Positions 1-6,354 of a DNA stretch of 9,190 nt are shown piece after piece. Under the pieces are notes generated by a model. The model was not told the DNA's origin. It was given only the letters and a program-made list of their open reading frames with translations, and made no database searches. Source of the DNA: Victivallaceae bacterium (GTDB taxonomy: Bacteria; Verrucomicrobiota; Lentisphaeria; Victivallales; Victivallaceae); NCBI GenBank assembly GCA_028717165.1, contig JAQUOK010000077.1, positions 1-9,190 of the forward strand, given 5' to 3'. Position numbers and translations under genes: made by a program. Positions within the stretch are counted from its first letter, which is position 1. Each line of letters starts with the position of its first letter.

Positions 1-32
1 AACGTTGCGCTACAGCGCTGGAAACGCGCCTG

Positions 33-122
33 CGCCGCATAATACCCATTACGCCAAGCCCTTTACATCACGGGGACAAGCATGGAATCGGGCTTGACGT
101 AATTCCGGCCCATTATGCGACG
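33..122. repeat. Long imperfect inverted repeat; candidate folded Xer/dif-type attachment site
   Basis: Arm 33-61 pairs with arm 90-122. There are 2 bp at the outer end (33-34 with 121-122), a C/A mismatch, and 8 bp CGCATAAT (36-43 with 112-119). An internal loop follows (4 nt at 44-47, 8 nt at 104-111), then 6 bp ATTACG (48-53 with 98-103), a C/A mismatch, and 7 bp CAAGCCC (55-61 with 90-96). The apical loop is 28 nt. Each arm reads like a dif site: an XerC-like half ending CGCATAA, a centre, and an XerD-like half TTACG(C/T)CAAGC. Against E. coli dif, arm 1 matches 8/11 (XerC) and 6/11 (XerD), and arm 2 matches 7/11 and 7/11. The pairing is seen directly; the attachment function is inferred by analogy with CTX-phi. 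It could instead be a replication-origin or packaging hairpin. Confidence 0.5.
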
Positions 123-218
123 TTTGATATGGCCGGAACAAGCCTCAGGATAACGATAAGCATTAAAACGGGTCAATAGACGCAGAAACAATAACAGGCC
201 CTTAAAATCGCTTAAAAC

Positions 219-253
219 AAAAAAAACGGGAACCAGTATTAAACCAGTTCCCG
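219..253 (-). terminator. Intrinsic terminator ending the leftward operon
   Basis: On the minus strand a 7-bp stem CGGGAAC/GTTCCCG (227-233 with 247-253) is followed directly by eight T residues (219-226). It lies about 80 bases beyond the secretin stop codon, where the long leftward transcript should end. Confidence 0.8.
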
Positions 254-254
254 A

Positions 255-282
255 AAAACCGTAAGAGGTGAAAAACGGTTTT
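255..282 (-). terminator. Second, weaker intrinsic terminator in tandem
   Basis: A 7-bp stem AAAACCG/CGGTTTT (255-261 with 276-282) has a 14-nt loop and is followed on the minus strand by a short T run before the stronger terminator starts. It lies between the secretin stop and the 219-253 terminator, so the two probably act in tandem. The stem is AT-heavy and would be weak alone. Confidence 0.45.
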
Positions 283-293
283 ATTTCCAGTCT

Positions 294-341
294 TTTTATA
301 GCAGTCCGGCTGTACAGAAGTGCAGGCGCACTGCTATAAAA
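294..341. other. Perfect 12-bp hairpin overlapping the secretin stop; candidate packaging signal
   Basis: TTTTATAGCAGT at 294-305 is the exact reverse complement of 330-341, with a 24-nt loop. The secretin stop codon (334-336) lies inside the right arm. In Ff phages the packaging-signal hairpin lies just downstream of gene IV, the same relative position. The stem is seen directly; the packaging role is inferred from position only, and a transcript-end structure is an alternative. Confidence 0.4.
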
Positions 342-1599
342 GCGACTGGACACCCTTGACAACATCACCCGAAGGTTTTAAAATCTTACCGACACAAACC
401 TGACCAATACGATAAACGCAAGCCCAAACCTGAACAGTCGATTTACCGCGGTCAGTTCCAAAATTTAAAATCTTCTTTTGAGTATCCAAAACTTTATATC
501 TTGCCATCTCACCAACCAAATAGACCCGATTTTGTTCAAGTTCACACTCGGAATTAAAAGCACATTGAGAAGTCACCGGCGCATACTCGACATAACTATC
601 GACATCAGAGAGCGAAACACTCAATTTAAGCAAAGCGGCGGACTTGGATTCCCGGACCGTGGCAGAAATATTCAAACCAGTATCAACATAGGTAAAGCCG
701 GTAGTGCTAACTACTCCATACGTAGAAGTAGTTTTCTGTGGGATAGGTATTCTTTTACCGTCCGACCATTTGCCCTCGATGCCATCACGAAGTAAAAACA
801 TAGGAGTTGCATACATATCGGCAAAATTAGACTGAGAAATAAGATTAAAAACCCCGTCAAGTTTCACATTATCCAAACTTACAGTAGAGTTAGAGACGTT
901 ATAACTCAAAGTACCGGAGCTTTCCATATCAAAACCGGCCTCAAGGAGAGCATCTTTTTTCACTACCACAAAATAAAGCTGTAAAATCCAGGAACCGGAA
1001 AAACCGGCCTCGATATAATCGCACATTTGCGAAACCCTGGTTAAAACATGTTCACGGTCGGAAACAACAATCACGCCATTTGAAAAGACCTGGCATTTAC
1101 CAACCTCAGAGAGCAGAGACGTTATACTCGAACGCAGATCGGAAGCATCAAACCCCCTCACCCTTTTAACCAAAATTCCCCTGTCTTCCTGCTTTATCTT
1201 ACCCAAAAAATATGTATCGCCAACTTTCAGGCATTCAACATCCAACTGCCTGGCTATGATATTAAGAACCTCCCCCACATCGGACTTTTTAAACTCACCG
1301 CTTATCAAGGAATTGGAAAGAGAATTATTATAGACAATACCGGCAAAAGTCTTATCCGAGACAACCCGGCAGAACAAAGATAAAGGCATATTTTTCGCAG
1401 ATATCGACAAAGGAATCTCTTTATCCTCTTTCTGTAAGACAATTTTAGACTTGCCAGGCCTAAAATCATAAAGCTTAACAAAAGGGTCAGAATGCGGCAA
1501 CTGTTTAGTATAAGTACAACTACATAGTAATATACTCACCGTCAGACAAATAATAACCGCGATTAACATAATCGATCTTTGACACTGTTTTGCCATCAT
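334..1599 (-). CDS. Phage-encoded outer-membrane secretin (pIV-like), lipoprotein-type signal
   Basis: This 421-residue protein is close in length to Ff pIV. I place the start at the ATG at 1599 (or the adjacent ATG at 1596), preceded by AAGGGGG; a longer reading to 1632 lacks such a site. Residues 8-28 form a hydrophobic signal ending in LLCSC, a plausible lipobox with acylated Cys28. The middle (about 60-200) looks like the N0/N1 ring-forming domains of the secretin family. The remainder has secretin hallmarks: a WILQLYFVVV strand, a P-x-LLRDG region, a K-RIPIP segment and a DTGLNISATV strand. It should multimerise into the gated outer-membrane channel through which virions leave, working with the Zot/pI protein. 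Its start lies about 80 nt inside the Zot gene, like the gene I/IV overlap in Ff. It is the last gene before the terminators. Many inoviruses borrow a host secretin; this one carries its own. Confidence 0.85.
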   Translation of the reverse strand: MMAKQCQRSIMLIAVIICLTVSILLCSCTYTKQLPHSDPFVKLYDFRPGKSKIVLQKEDKEIPLSISAKNMPLSLFCRVVSDKTFAGIVYNNSLSNSLISGEFKKSDVGEVLNIIARQLDVECLKVGDTYFLGKIKQEDRGILVKRVRGFDASDLRSSITSLLSEVGKCQVFSNGVIVVSDREHVLTRVSQMCDYIEAGFSGSWILQLYFVVVKKDALLEAGFDMESSGTLSYNVSNSTVSLDNVKLDGVFNLISQSNFADMYATPMFLLRDGIEGKWSDGKRIPIPQKTTSTYGVVSTTGFTYVDTGLNISATVRESKSAALLKLSVSLSDVDSYVEYAPVTSQCAFNSECELEQNRVYLVGEMARYKVLDTQKKILNFGTDRGKSTVQVWACVYRIGQVCVGKILKPSGDVVKGVQSLL

Positions 1600-2797
1600 A
1601 AACCCCCTTGATAAATTTATAATCCTTCTCAATAACCAGACCGTTCTGTAAAAAAATCTTACCGGAAAAAAACATAACCGGCTTGAATGAATTCTTTTCC
1701 TGCTCTTTGGAATTTTGCTCTTTTTTATACAGCAAATACAACTCCAAAGAACGGTTATACGCTTCCTGCTCAGATGCGGAAAGCTTTTTCAACTCCTCAG
1801 GCGAAAGAAGTTTAAAATCAGGTTGCTTTTTCTGTGACTCAACACCCCCGGCCCCTTTTTTCCCTGCGTTAGCTTTGGCAATGGAAGTCATACCGGAAAT
1901 AAACCCCATCATAAGAGTATTAACACCCCCAAAACAACAAAGCCATATAAATACACAGGCAAGCAAAAAACGCCCGGTAATAGAAAAGAAATTACGCCGA
2001 TAAAACCAAAGAAAAAGACCCTTCTTAGACAATCGCTTATACGGAGGTATTTCACCGTCGGCTTTCCGGCCGTCGTTACGGGTCGAAGTATGATAATACT
2101 GATAAATCTCCGGAAGAATAGCAAACTTATCAACCTTGGAAATTACCCACTTACCAAGAGCCGCCTTATGCGTTTCAGTCTGACAGACTTTCTGCGAAGT
2201 CTGACCGGTAAAAGCGGCGCGGAGTTGATACCAATCATACATCTTGATATGAAAAAACGGGTCTCGGGTAATATCCAAAGGAACCAAATCAACACGAACG
2301 GAAACTTTTCCCATAAACTCAGAAGGAATCTGGCTTACATCCTGAGTAATCGCCTCAAAAGTACAACCGTTTTTCCGAATTTCCGCTATCCAATCATTCC
2401 AGAGGTCTTTAACCGCCCTGGAAGTCTTTTTGCTGAAATACAGGTGGAATTCGTCAAGAGCAATATGAGCATTCGTTAAACTGAACTGCTCAAAATACAC
2501 AGCCGGGGGAAAAGTTCCGTTTTCGATATAATCATGCGCCTGTTTAGTGGTACAGTTCTTAAGCTGCTGAAACTCCCTTAACTGTTCAAGGGGGACAAGA
2601 ATTATTCTATCCTTAATCGCCTGTTTAGTCACCCCTGCCCTCTTGGAAACATCCTTGGCTATCAAATCCACATTAAGCGGTAAGTTGGTAATGTAAAGGC
2701 CGGTATTGTTTATAAGAAAATCCTCAGTTAAAAACCTTACCCGGGAATAAGTTTTTCCGGCTCCGGGAACGCCGGAAGTCATTTGAATAACAGCCAT
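1520..2797 (-). CDS. zot: Zot/pI-family virion assembly ATPase
   Basis: This 425-residue protein begins with a P-loop: Walker A GVPGAGKT at residues 9-16. A hydrophobic strand ending in acidic residues, HIALDEFH at 111-118, is the Walker B motif typical of the Zot/pI family. The N-terminal two-thirds should be the cytoplasmic ATPase. Basic residues near 258-270 precede one membrane segment at about 271-300. A Lys/Glu/Gln-rich linker (about 305-370) and a small C-terminal domain should be periplasmic. In filamentous phages this protein powers extrusion through the inner membrane and contacts the secretin. The ATG is preceded by AAAGAGGTG. It follows the pVI-like gene by 24 nt and its 3' end overlaps the secretin start, which suggests coupled expression. 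The family assignment is firm. Membrane orientation is inferred from the family. Confidence 0.93.
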   Translation of the reverse strand: MAVIQMTSGVPGAGKTYSRVRFLTEDFLINNTGLYITNLPLNVDLIAKDVSKRAGVTKQAIKDRIILVPLEQLREFQQLKNCTTKQAHDYIENGTFPPAVYFEQFSLTNAHIALDEFHLYFSKKTSRAVKDLWNDWIAEIRKNGCTFEAITQDVSQIPSEFMGKVSVRVDLVPLDITRDPFFHIKMYDWYQLRAAFTGQTSQKVCQTETHKAALGKWVISKVDKFAILPEIYQYYHTSTRNDGRKADGEIPPYKRLSKKGLFLWFYRRNFFSITGRFLLACVFIWLCCFGGVNTLMMGFISGMTSIAKANAGKKGAGGVESQKKQPDFKLLSPEELKKLSASEQEAYNRSLELYLLYKKEQNSKEQEKNSFKPVMFFSGKIFLQNGLVIEKDYKFIKGVYDGKTVSKIDYVNRGYYLSDGEYITM

Positions 2798-2821
2798 TTT
2801 TCACCTCTTTTGTTATCATTT

Positions 2822-3079
2822 TTAACTGATAGTCGGTATAAGTCCAAGTATCCATTTAACACCGATAACAATACCCACAATGACAAACCAAGCCGAAAAG
2901 AGCACAAAAGCATAATCCAACGCAATCCACTCATTAGCCAAAGCCCCATACTGATAGATCAATCCGATATCGCCAGACAAATCCGGCATTGCATCGGCAA
3001 TCGGCGCAAGCAAAAAGTTTGCAATAGATGCGATCTGCTCAAGCAACCAGAAAAAAAACAATTTCAACCAATCAAGCAT
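2822..3079 (-). CDS. Minor coat protein, pVI-like
   Basis: This 85-residue, very hydrophobic protein has an amphipathic or membrane segment at about 5-30 (three consecutive Phe, then LL and IA pairs) and a clear transmembrane helix at about 57-80. Its ATG is preceded by AGGGGG with good spacing. It lies 9 nt after the receptor-binding protein and just before the Zot gene, exactly where gene VI lies between genes III and I in Ff. In Ff, pVI sits with pIII at the end released last and helps terminate assembly. The assignment rests on position, size and hydrophobicity; no diagnostic motif is visible. Confidence 0.7.
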   Translation of the reverse strand: MLDWLKLFFFWLLEQIASIANFLLAPIADAMPDLSGDIGLIYQYGALANEWIALDYAFVLFSAWFVIVGIVIGVKWILGLIPTIS

Positions 3080-3088
3080 AAAAACCCC

Positions 3089-5197
3089 CTATTTGTTAAA
3101 AAAACCATACAGAGAACGAATAAAAACCCACGAAAAAATCAAATAAGAAAAAAGACGCAGATAATTCTTAAAATCCTGAACAAGCGGCGACAAACCGGAA
3201 CCCGGATTCATAATATCAGCGCGAATAGTCCAGGAACAAATCCCAAAATTAACAGGGATTTCAATCAAAGAACCGGAAGTTCCGAAACTACCGGAAACAG
3301 ACGGACTAAGCTTGTTTTTTATAGCAGTCCAGGCAGGAAGCAAAGGCGCATCGATATTATCCTCAGTATCCGCATCAAGCGTTTCCTGCAGTTCATCCAA
3401 TTTATCCTCAATGGCCGATACATCAGGCATTTTGTCGGAAATCGATGTAAGTGCAGAAGAAATACCGGACATTTGACTATTAATAGACGATGTATCATTA
3501 TGGATACCTTCCAAATGCGACAATTGATTATTAATAGACGATGTATCATTATGGATACCTTCCAAATGCGACAAAGGCCCAAGAGCATCAATAATAAGCT
3601 TCTCATGCGCAACCACAGAATCAACACCCATATTAATAGTAGAAGTGTTTTGCAACAACTGGGTAATGCCCGACTCGACATTTTCAGCAAACCCCGTAGA
3701 CCCGAAATCGTTAAAATTATCAACCACTACATGCTGCACGACAGAATCACCACTGCCGGAGGAAGTAACCGCCGAACACTGAACCGTCATATTGACAGAA
3801 CCCAATTCAGAATGAGTGGCAGTAATTGTAAAAGAAAAACCGGTAATCCCTGACGGGACGGAGCCGGTGACCGCGCCCGAGGAAGAGCAGGAAAGCCAAC
3901 TGGGAGCGGCAGACATCGAATAAGTAACCCCGGAACTCTGATTGGTGGAAGCCTGGTAACTGAACGGTTGCCCAATAATACCCTGCGAAGTTGCGGCGGA
4001 AGTGAAATAAAAAGAATCGGTACCCGTACTAAGGATATTTAAAGTCATCGTTATATCAGTGTAACCGACCGTATTTGTAGCTTTCATCACAAGGCCGGTT
4101 ATATTCTGCCGTGTCTCACTCGTCGGAACGGTTCCGCTTAAAATACTGTTACTTACAGAAGCCCAGGATGGCAAATCCGTAGTAAATGTGACAGAATCAG
4201 CGCCATTCCATACATTTTTAAGATTAATTGAAAAACTTGCACCCTTATGCAAATCAAGAACACAAGGAAGAATCCCAACATAAACAGGAGGAACACCGGC
4301 AACAGTAAACGTTATCGCTTTAGCCTTAACCCCATAATCATTAGTAGCCTGAAGCGTAAAATTATAAGTTCCGGCAGACGTGCAAGTTCCTGTCAAAACT
4401 CCATTAACCAGAGTCAAAAAAGACGGAAGCGTTGAACCAGATTGAACAACAACCGTTATAGGTGTATATCCAGTTACCCAGGAACCGACAACGGTAATAG
4501 ACACGGAATCGCCAACCTGAAAATTATTGGTTATAGAATCTGCCCAAACCGGACCGCCGGCCGCAGCAACATTCACAAGCACTGTTTTTGTATCACTGTT
4601 GACAGAATTAGTCGCAGTTACGTTAAAACCGCAATTATATCCAGTACCTGAATAAGGTAAAGTCCCAGTCACCTTGTTAACCCCGTCAAACGAAAGATAA
4701 GCCGGAAGATCAGTAACCGTAAAAGTTATAGGAGCAGTCCCACTCGCAGCAATAGTATAAGAAAACGATTCACCACCAGTCTTACTTAAAGAAGTTGCGG
4801 AAGTAATTGAAGGAGCCGTATCAAACGGCTGATAAGTATAAGAAACAACAACCGGACCACCAGTAGAGCCAGTCCCTAAACACAAAATAATAGATGAATT
4901 AACAGTAAGCGTAACAGGAGAAGAAGGAACAGGCCAATAAGAAGATGGCGCAGTATGACTTAAACCGACAGACAAATTATCAACAAGGTCATCATAACGA
5001 CAAAAAGCAAGATTAGCAGTATACCCCCCACCCTGCCAACTTCCAGAGACATAAGTAAGCGTATAAGTACCAGGCCCCTGATAAATAGATAAACAGCTTT
5101 CAGGATAAGCGCTCTGATTAGACGTGGTAACAGTAACATTTTCCGCAAAAACAAAAAAATTCAAACAAACAAAAAACAATATAAAAAACTTTTTCAT
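3089..5197 (-). CDS. pIII-like receptor-binding protein with four Ig-like (He_PIG-type) domains
   Basis: The protein has 702 residues from the ATG at 5197, preceded by AAGGGG; a GTG two codons upstream is less likely. Residues 1-18 are a signal peptide ending FVFA before ENVTV. An N-terminal Cys-containing domain (about 19-126) is followed by four Ser/Thr-rich beta domains (about 128-211, 217-301, 304-388, 396-478). These carry the He_PIG pattern: a short F-S-Y strand, 'LP.[YWF]L', 'G.l.G..P', then a 'F....ATN' strand. A stalk follows (about 488-615) with a 17-residue tandem duplication and a helical, probably coiled segment near 580-610. A C-terminal domain leads to a membrane anchor (about 679-699) with a short basic tail. 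Ff pIII is much shorter (about 400 residues). The position between the coat gene and the pVI-like gene supports a pIII role: binding the host receptor and capping the virion. The receptor is unknown. Confidence 0.85.
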   Translation of the reverse strand: MKKFFILFFVCLNFFVFAENVTVTTSNQSAYPESCLSIYQGPGTYTLTYVSGSWQGGGYTANLAFCRYDDLVDNLSVGLSHTAPSSYWPVPSSPVTLTVNSSIILCLGTGSTGGPVVVSYTYQPFDTAPSITSATSLSKTGGESFSYTIAASGTAPITFTVTDLPAYLSFDGVNKVTGTLPYSGTGYNCGFNVTATNSVNSDTKTVLVNVAAAGGPVWADSITNNFQVGDSVSITVVGSWVTGYTPITVVVQSGSTLPSFLTLVNGVLTGTCTSAGTYNFTLQATNDYGVKAKAITFTVAGVPPVYVGILPCVLDLHKGASFSINLKNVWNGADSVTFTTDLPSWASVSNSILSGTVPTSETRQNITGLVMKATNTVGYTDITMTLNILSTGTDSFYFTSAATSQGIIGQPFSYQASTNQSSGVTYSMSAAPSWLSCSSSGAVTGSVPSGITGFSFTITATHSELGSVNMTVQCSAVTSSGSGDSVVQHVVVDNFNDFGSTGFAENVESGITQLLQNTSTINMGVDSVVAHEKLIIDALGPLSHLEGIHNDTSSINNQLSHLEGIHNDTSSINSQMSGISSALTSISDKMPDVSAIEDKLDELQETLDADTEDNIDAPLLPAWTAIKNKLSPSVSGSFGTSGSLIEIPVNFGICSWTIRADIMNPGSGLSPLVQDFKNYLRLFSYLIFSWVFIRSLYGFFNK
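3473..3574 (-). repeat. 51-bp perfect-frame tandem duplication in the pIII-like stalk
   Basis: Two adjacent 51-base copies (3473-3523 and 3524-3574) differ at one base (C at 3477, T at 3528), and that change is a synonymous or near-neutral difference at the repeat edge. Each encodes a 17-residue unit containing SHLEGIHNDTSSIN. The near identity points to a recent duplication. The frame is kept, so the stalk is lengthened by one unit. Confidence 0.95.
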
Positions 5198-5206
5198 AAT
5201 CACCCC

Positions 5207-5356
5207 TTATATAATTTTTCTATACCTAACCGCAAGAAAACAAATCAGCATACCCAAAAAACCGCACAAACAACCCAAACAAAGCTGAAAAAAATCAAAA
5301 TAAGAATTCAGCAGACTTTCTATCGCCGTAAGTTTCGCCAGAATTTCAGCATCCAT
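5207..5356 (-). CDS. Small membrane protein upstream of pIII-like gene (49 aa)
   Basis: This short gene encodes 49 residues starting MDAEILAKLTAIESLL and ending VRYRKII. An amphipathic N-terminal helix precedes one transmembrane segment (about 22-43, rich in Leu, Cys, Gly and Phe), followed by a basic tail, so N-outside/C-inside is likely. The ATG is preceded by GAGGTG with 5-nt spacing, a strong site. It is the first gene after the terminator behind the major coat gene and ends 9 nt before the pIII-like ATG. A further minor coat or assembly protein is plausible, but no family is recognised. The good ribosome site and tight packing argue that it is real. Confidence 0.75.
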   Translation of the reverse strand: MDAEILAKLTAIESLLNSYFDFFQLCLGCLCGFLGMLICFLAVRYRKII

Positions 5357-5370
5357 AATCACACCTCAAT

Positions 5371-5396
5371 AAAAAAAGGGGAGCATAAAGCCCCCC
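5371..5396 (-). terminator. Intrinsic terminator/attenuator directly after the major coat gene
   Basis: On the minus strand GGGGGGC (5390-5396) pairs with GCTCCCC (5378-5384), 7 bp including one G-T wobble, across the loop TTTAT. Seven T residues follow (5371-5377). No promoter fits between it and the gene starting at 5356, so downstream genes probably depend on read-through. This matches the known arrangement in Ff, where a terminator follows gene VIII and keeps coat expression high relative to genes III and VI. Confidence 0.88.
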
Positions 5397-5417
5397 ATAA
5401 AACACCCCGTCAGAGCA

Positions 5418-5702
5418 TTAACCGAGGGCACGGCCAAGCCAGCGGAAAGCCTTGCGAATCAGCAGAAACGCAGTATAGCCCCCGAGAGCCGCCGCAACAA
5501 TTAACGCCATTGCGGTAATCCCGGCCGTGATGTATTCAGTTACATCAACAGTCGTAGGAAGCGTTACTTCCGCATGAGCGGAACTTGCAGTCAAAAAGAC
5601 GACGGCAAGCATGACCAGAATAAACAGTGATTTATGATTCAGCAGAAAAGACTGAATACGGCATGCGTCAGAACGCACATCAGAAAGAAAACCCTTAATC
5701 AT
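5418..5702 (-). CDS. Major coat protein precursor (pVIII-like)
   Basis: The precursor is 94 residues, with ATG preceded by AAGGAA. Residues 1-44 form an unusually long signal peptide: a polar and basic N-region to about 24, a hydrophobic core (LFILVMLAVVFL), then SSAHA before E45. Cleavage there leaves a mature protein of exactly 50 residues, the same as Ff pVIII. The mature chain has the classic layout: a short acidic amphipathic N-terminus (EVTLPTTVDVTEY), a Gly/Ala-rich hydrophobic helix, and a basic C-terminus (RKAFRWLGR) able to contact DNA. About 2,700 copies coat an Ff virion, and a similar role is expected here. A strong terminator follows immediately. The long leader is odd but no better start codon is visible. 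Confidence 0.9.
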   Translation of the reverse strand: MIKGFLSDVRSDACRIQSFLLNHKSLFILVMLAVVFLTASSAHAEVTLPTTVDVTEYITAGITAMALIVAAALGGYTAFLLIRKAFRWLGRALG

Positions 5703-5770
5703 TTTTTGAGTTCCTTACTTTAAGTTAATATTAATAACGACCTATAATTAAACAGATTGCGCACTCTGTT
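5703..5770 (-). promoter_or_regulatory. AT-rich leader of the major coat gene with a small hairpin
   Basis: This is the only gap of notable size inside the leftward block. It contains a 6-bp stem AACAGA/TCTGTT (5751-5756 with 5765-5770) next to the upstream stop codon, then a very AT-rich stretch (TTATTAATATTAAC on the minus strand) leading to the AAGGAA ribosome site. Ff gene VIII has its own strong promoter, so one is expected here. I see no pair of boxes with proper spacing that I would commit to. The hairpin might also be an RNA-processing or weak termination element. Confidence 0.35.
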
Positions 5771-5921
5771 AATTATCTTTCTCTATTTCATCCGGAGAAC
5801 CACTAAGAGAAACATTTATCCAATAAGCCCCGGCGCATAACGCCCAAGTCGCAAAACGCATAACCCAAGCAAATATGAAAAATATCCAAGTTACCGATAC
5901 AAAATGTTCCCACGTTGACAT
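5769..5921 (-). CDS. Small membrane protein in pVII/pIX position (50 aa)
   Basis: This short gene encodes 50 residues, MSTWEHFVSVTWIFFIFAWV at the N-terminus and an acidic end SPDEIEKDN. One long aromatic-rich hydrophobic segment (about 7-38) with Arg22 inside should cross the inner membrane. The ATG lies one base after the stop codon of the upstream 37-residue gene and is preceded by GAGG, so the pair is tightly coupled. It sits just before the major coat gene, where Ff encodes the two tiny coat proteins pVII and pIX that start virion assembly. Position and size support that role; there is no diagnostic motif. Confidence 0.72.
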   Translation of the reverse strand: MSTWEHFVSVTWIFFIFAWVMRFATWALCAGAYWINVSLSGSPDEIEKDN

Positions 5922-5922
5922 A

Positions 5923-6036
5923 CTACCTCTTAACCCTCTTTAATATCCCCTTAACCACAAAAACCAGCATGATCACCAGCCCGATTAAAACATTGAACGC
6001 AAGAATATTATTTAAAATTTCAGAACCTGTATTCAT
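5923..6036 (-). CDS. Tiny membrane protein in pVII/pIX position (37 aa)
   Basis: This short gene encodes 37 residues starting MNTGSEILNNILAFNVLIGL. One transmembrane helix (about 10-28) is followed by a strongly basic tail (KGILKRVKR), giving an N-outside/C-inside orientation and a tail able to touch packaged DNA. Ff pVII and pIX are 33 and 32 residues with one hydrophobic helix, so size and layout fit well. A GGGTAGGG stretch precedes the ATG, which lies 3 nt after the stop of the helix-turn-helix gene. It is probably an initiating-tip minor coat protein; which of pVII or pIX cannot be said. Confidence 0.72.
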   Translation of the reverse strand: MNTGSEILNNILAFNVLIGLVIMLVFVVKGILKRVKR

Positions 6037-6039
6037 GCC

Positions 6040-6345
6040 CTACCCTATGATCATAGTTAAAAAGCTTTGAGTAACTAAATTGTGATTAATTTTCAGGTAA
6101 TCGATCACCGTCAAATTTGCATCGAAATCCGTGTTGCTGTCAGACGGCAACACGCCGAGGCTTGCGAGTATTTTTATATAATAAGTCAGGCTAAGGTTTT
6201 GCGAACGGTTAAACACCTTAGAAAACGTAGTATTGCAAAAGCCGTTTTCCCGGCAAAATCCGGCTATCGAACCATATTCGGAAACGATTTTCAACCGGAT
6301 ATTTTCCAGTAATTCAGCATAGATTTTCTCAATGTTGTTTTGCAT
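6040..6345 (-). CDS. Small helix-turn-helix DNA-binding protein (lambda-repressor-like)
   Basis: This 101-residue protein has a predicted helix-turn-helix at about 26-46: SIAGFCRENG as the positioning helix, then a recognition helix around NTTFSKVFNR. It is followed by NLSLTYYIKILASLGV, the usual closing helix of lambda-repressor/XRE-like domains. A charged helix precedes it (1-22). The C-terminal 35 residues are unassigned. It lies between the zinc-finger gene (9-nt gap) and the tiny membrane proteins, inside the structural operon rather than beside a promoter of its own. It may modulate phage or host transcription or replication. The fold call is by pattern and its target is unknown. Start supported by an AGGGTG site. 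Confidence 0.7.
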   Translation of the reverse strand: MQNNIEKIYAELLENIRLKIVSEYGSIAGFCRENGFCNTTFSKVFNRSQNLSLTYYIKILASLGVLPSDSNTDFDANLTVIDYLKINHNLVTQSFLTMIIG

Positions 6346-6354
6346 AATTACACC

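Noticed and set aside
63..368. 101-residue minus-strand frame beyond the secretin
   Set aside because: It starts inside the secretin gene in another frame, lacks a ribosome site, and runs through two intrinsic terminators and the inverted repeat.
3316..3330. 15-base sequence identical to 293-307
   Set aside because: Striking, but AT-rich in part and inside a coding region; about the level of coincidence possible in a 9-kb genome. Mentioned only alongside the hairpin at 294-341.
2783..3853. Long open frame on the plus strand (356 residues)
   Set aside because: It lies antisense to the pVI-like and pIII-like genes, is full of Arg, Asn and Ile without any domain pattern, and repeats a segment only because the stalk duplication lies opposite. 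It is a shadow of the real genes.
3854..3867. 14-base CGGGACGGAGCCGG also present at 9050-9063
   Set aside because: A single short GC-rich match between a coding and a non-coding region, with no further similarity around it.
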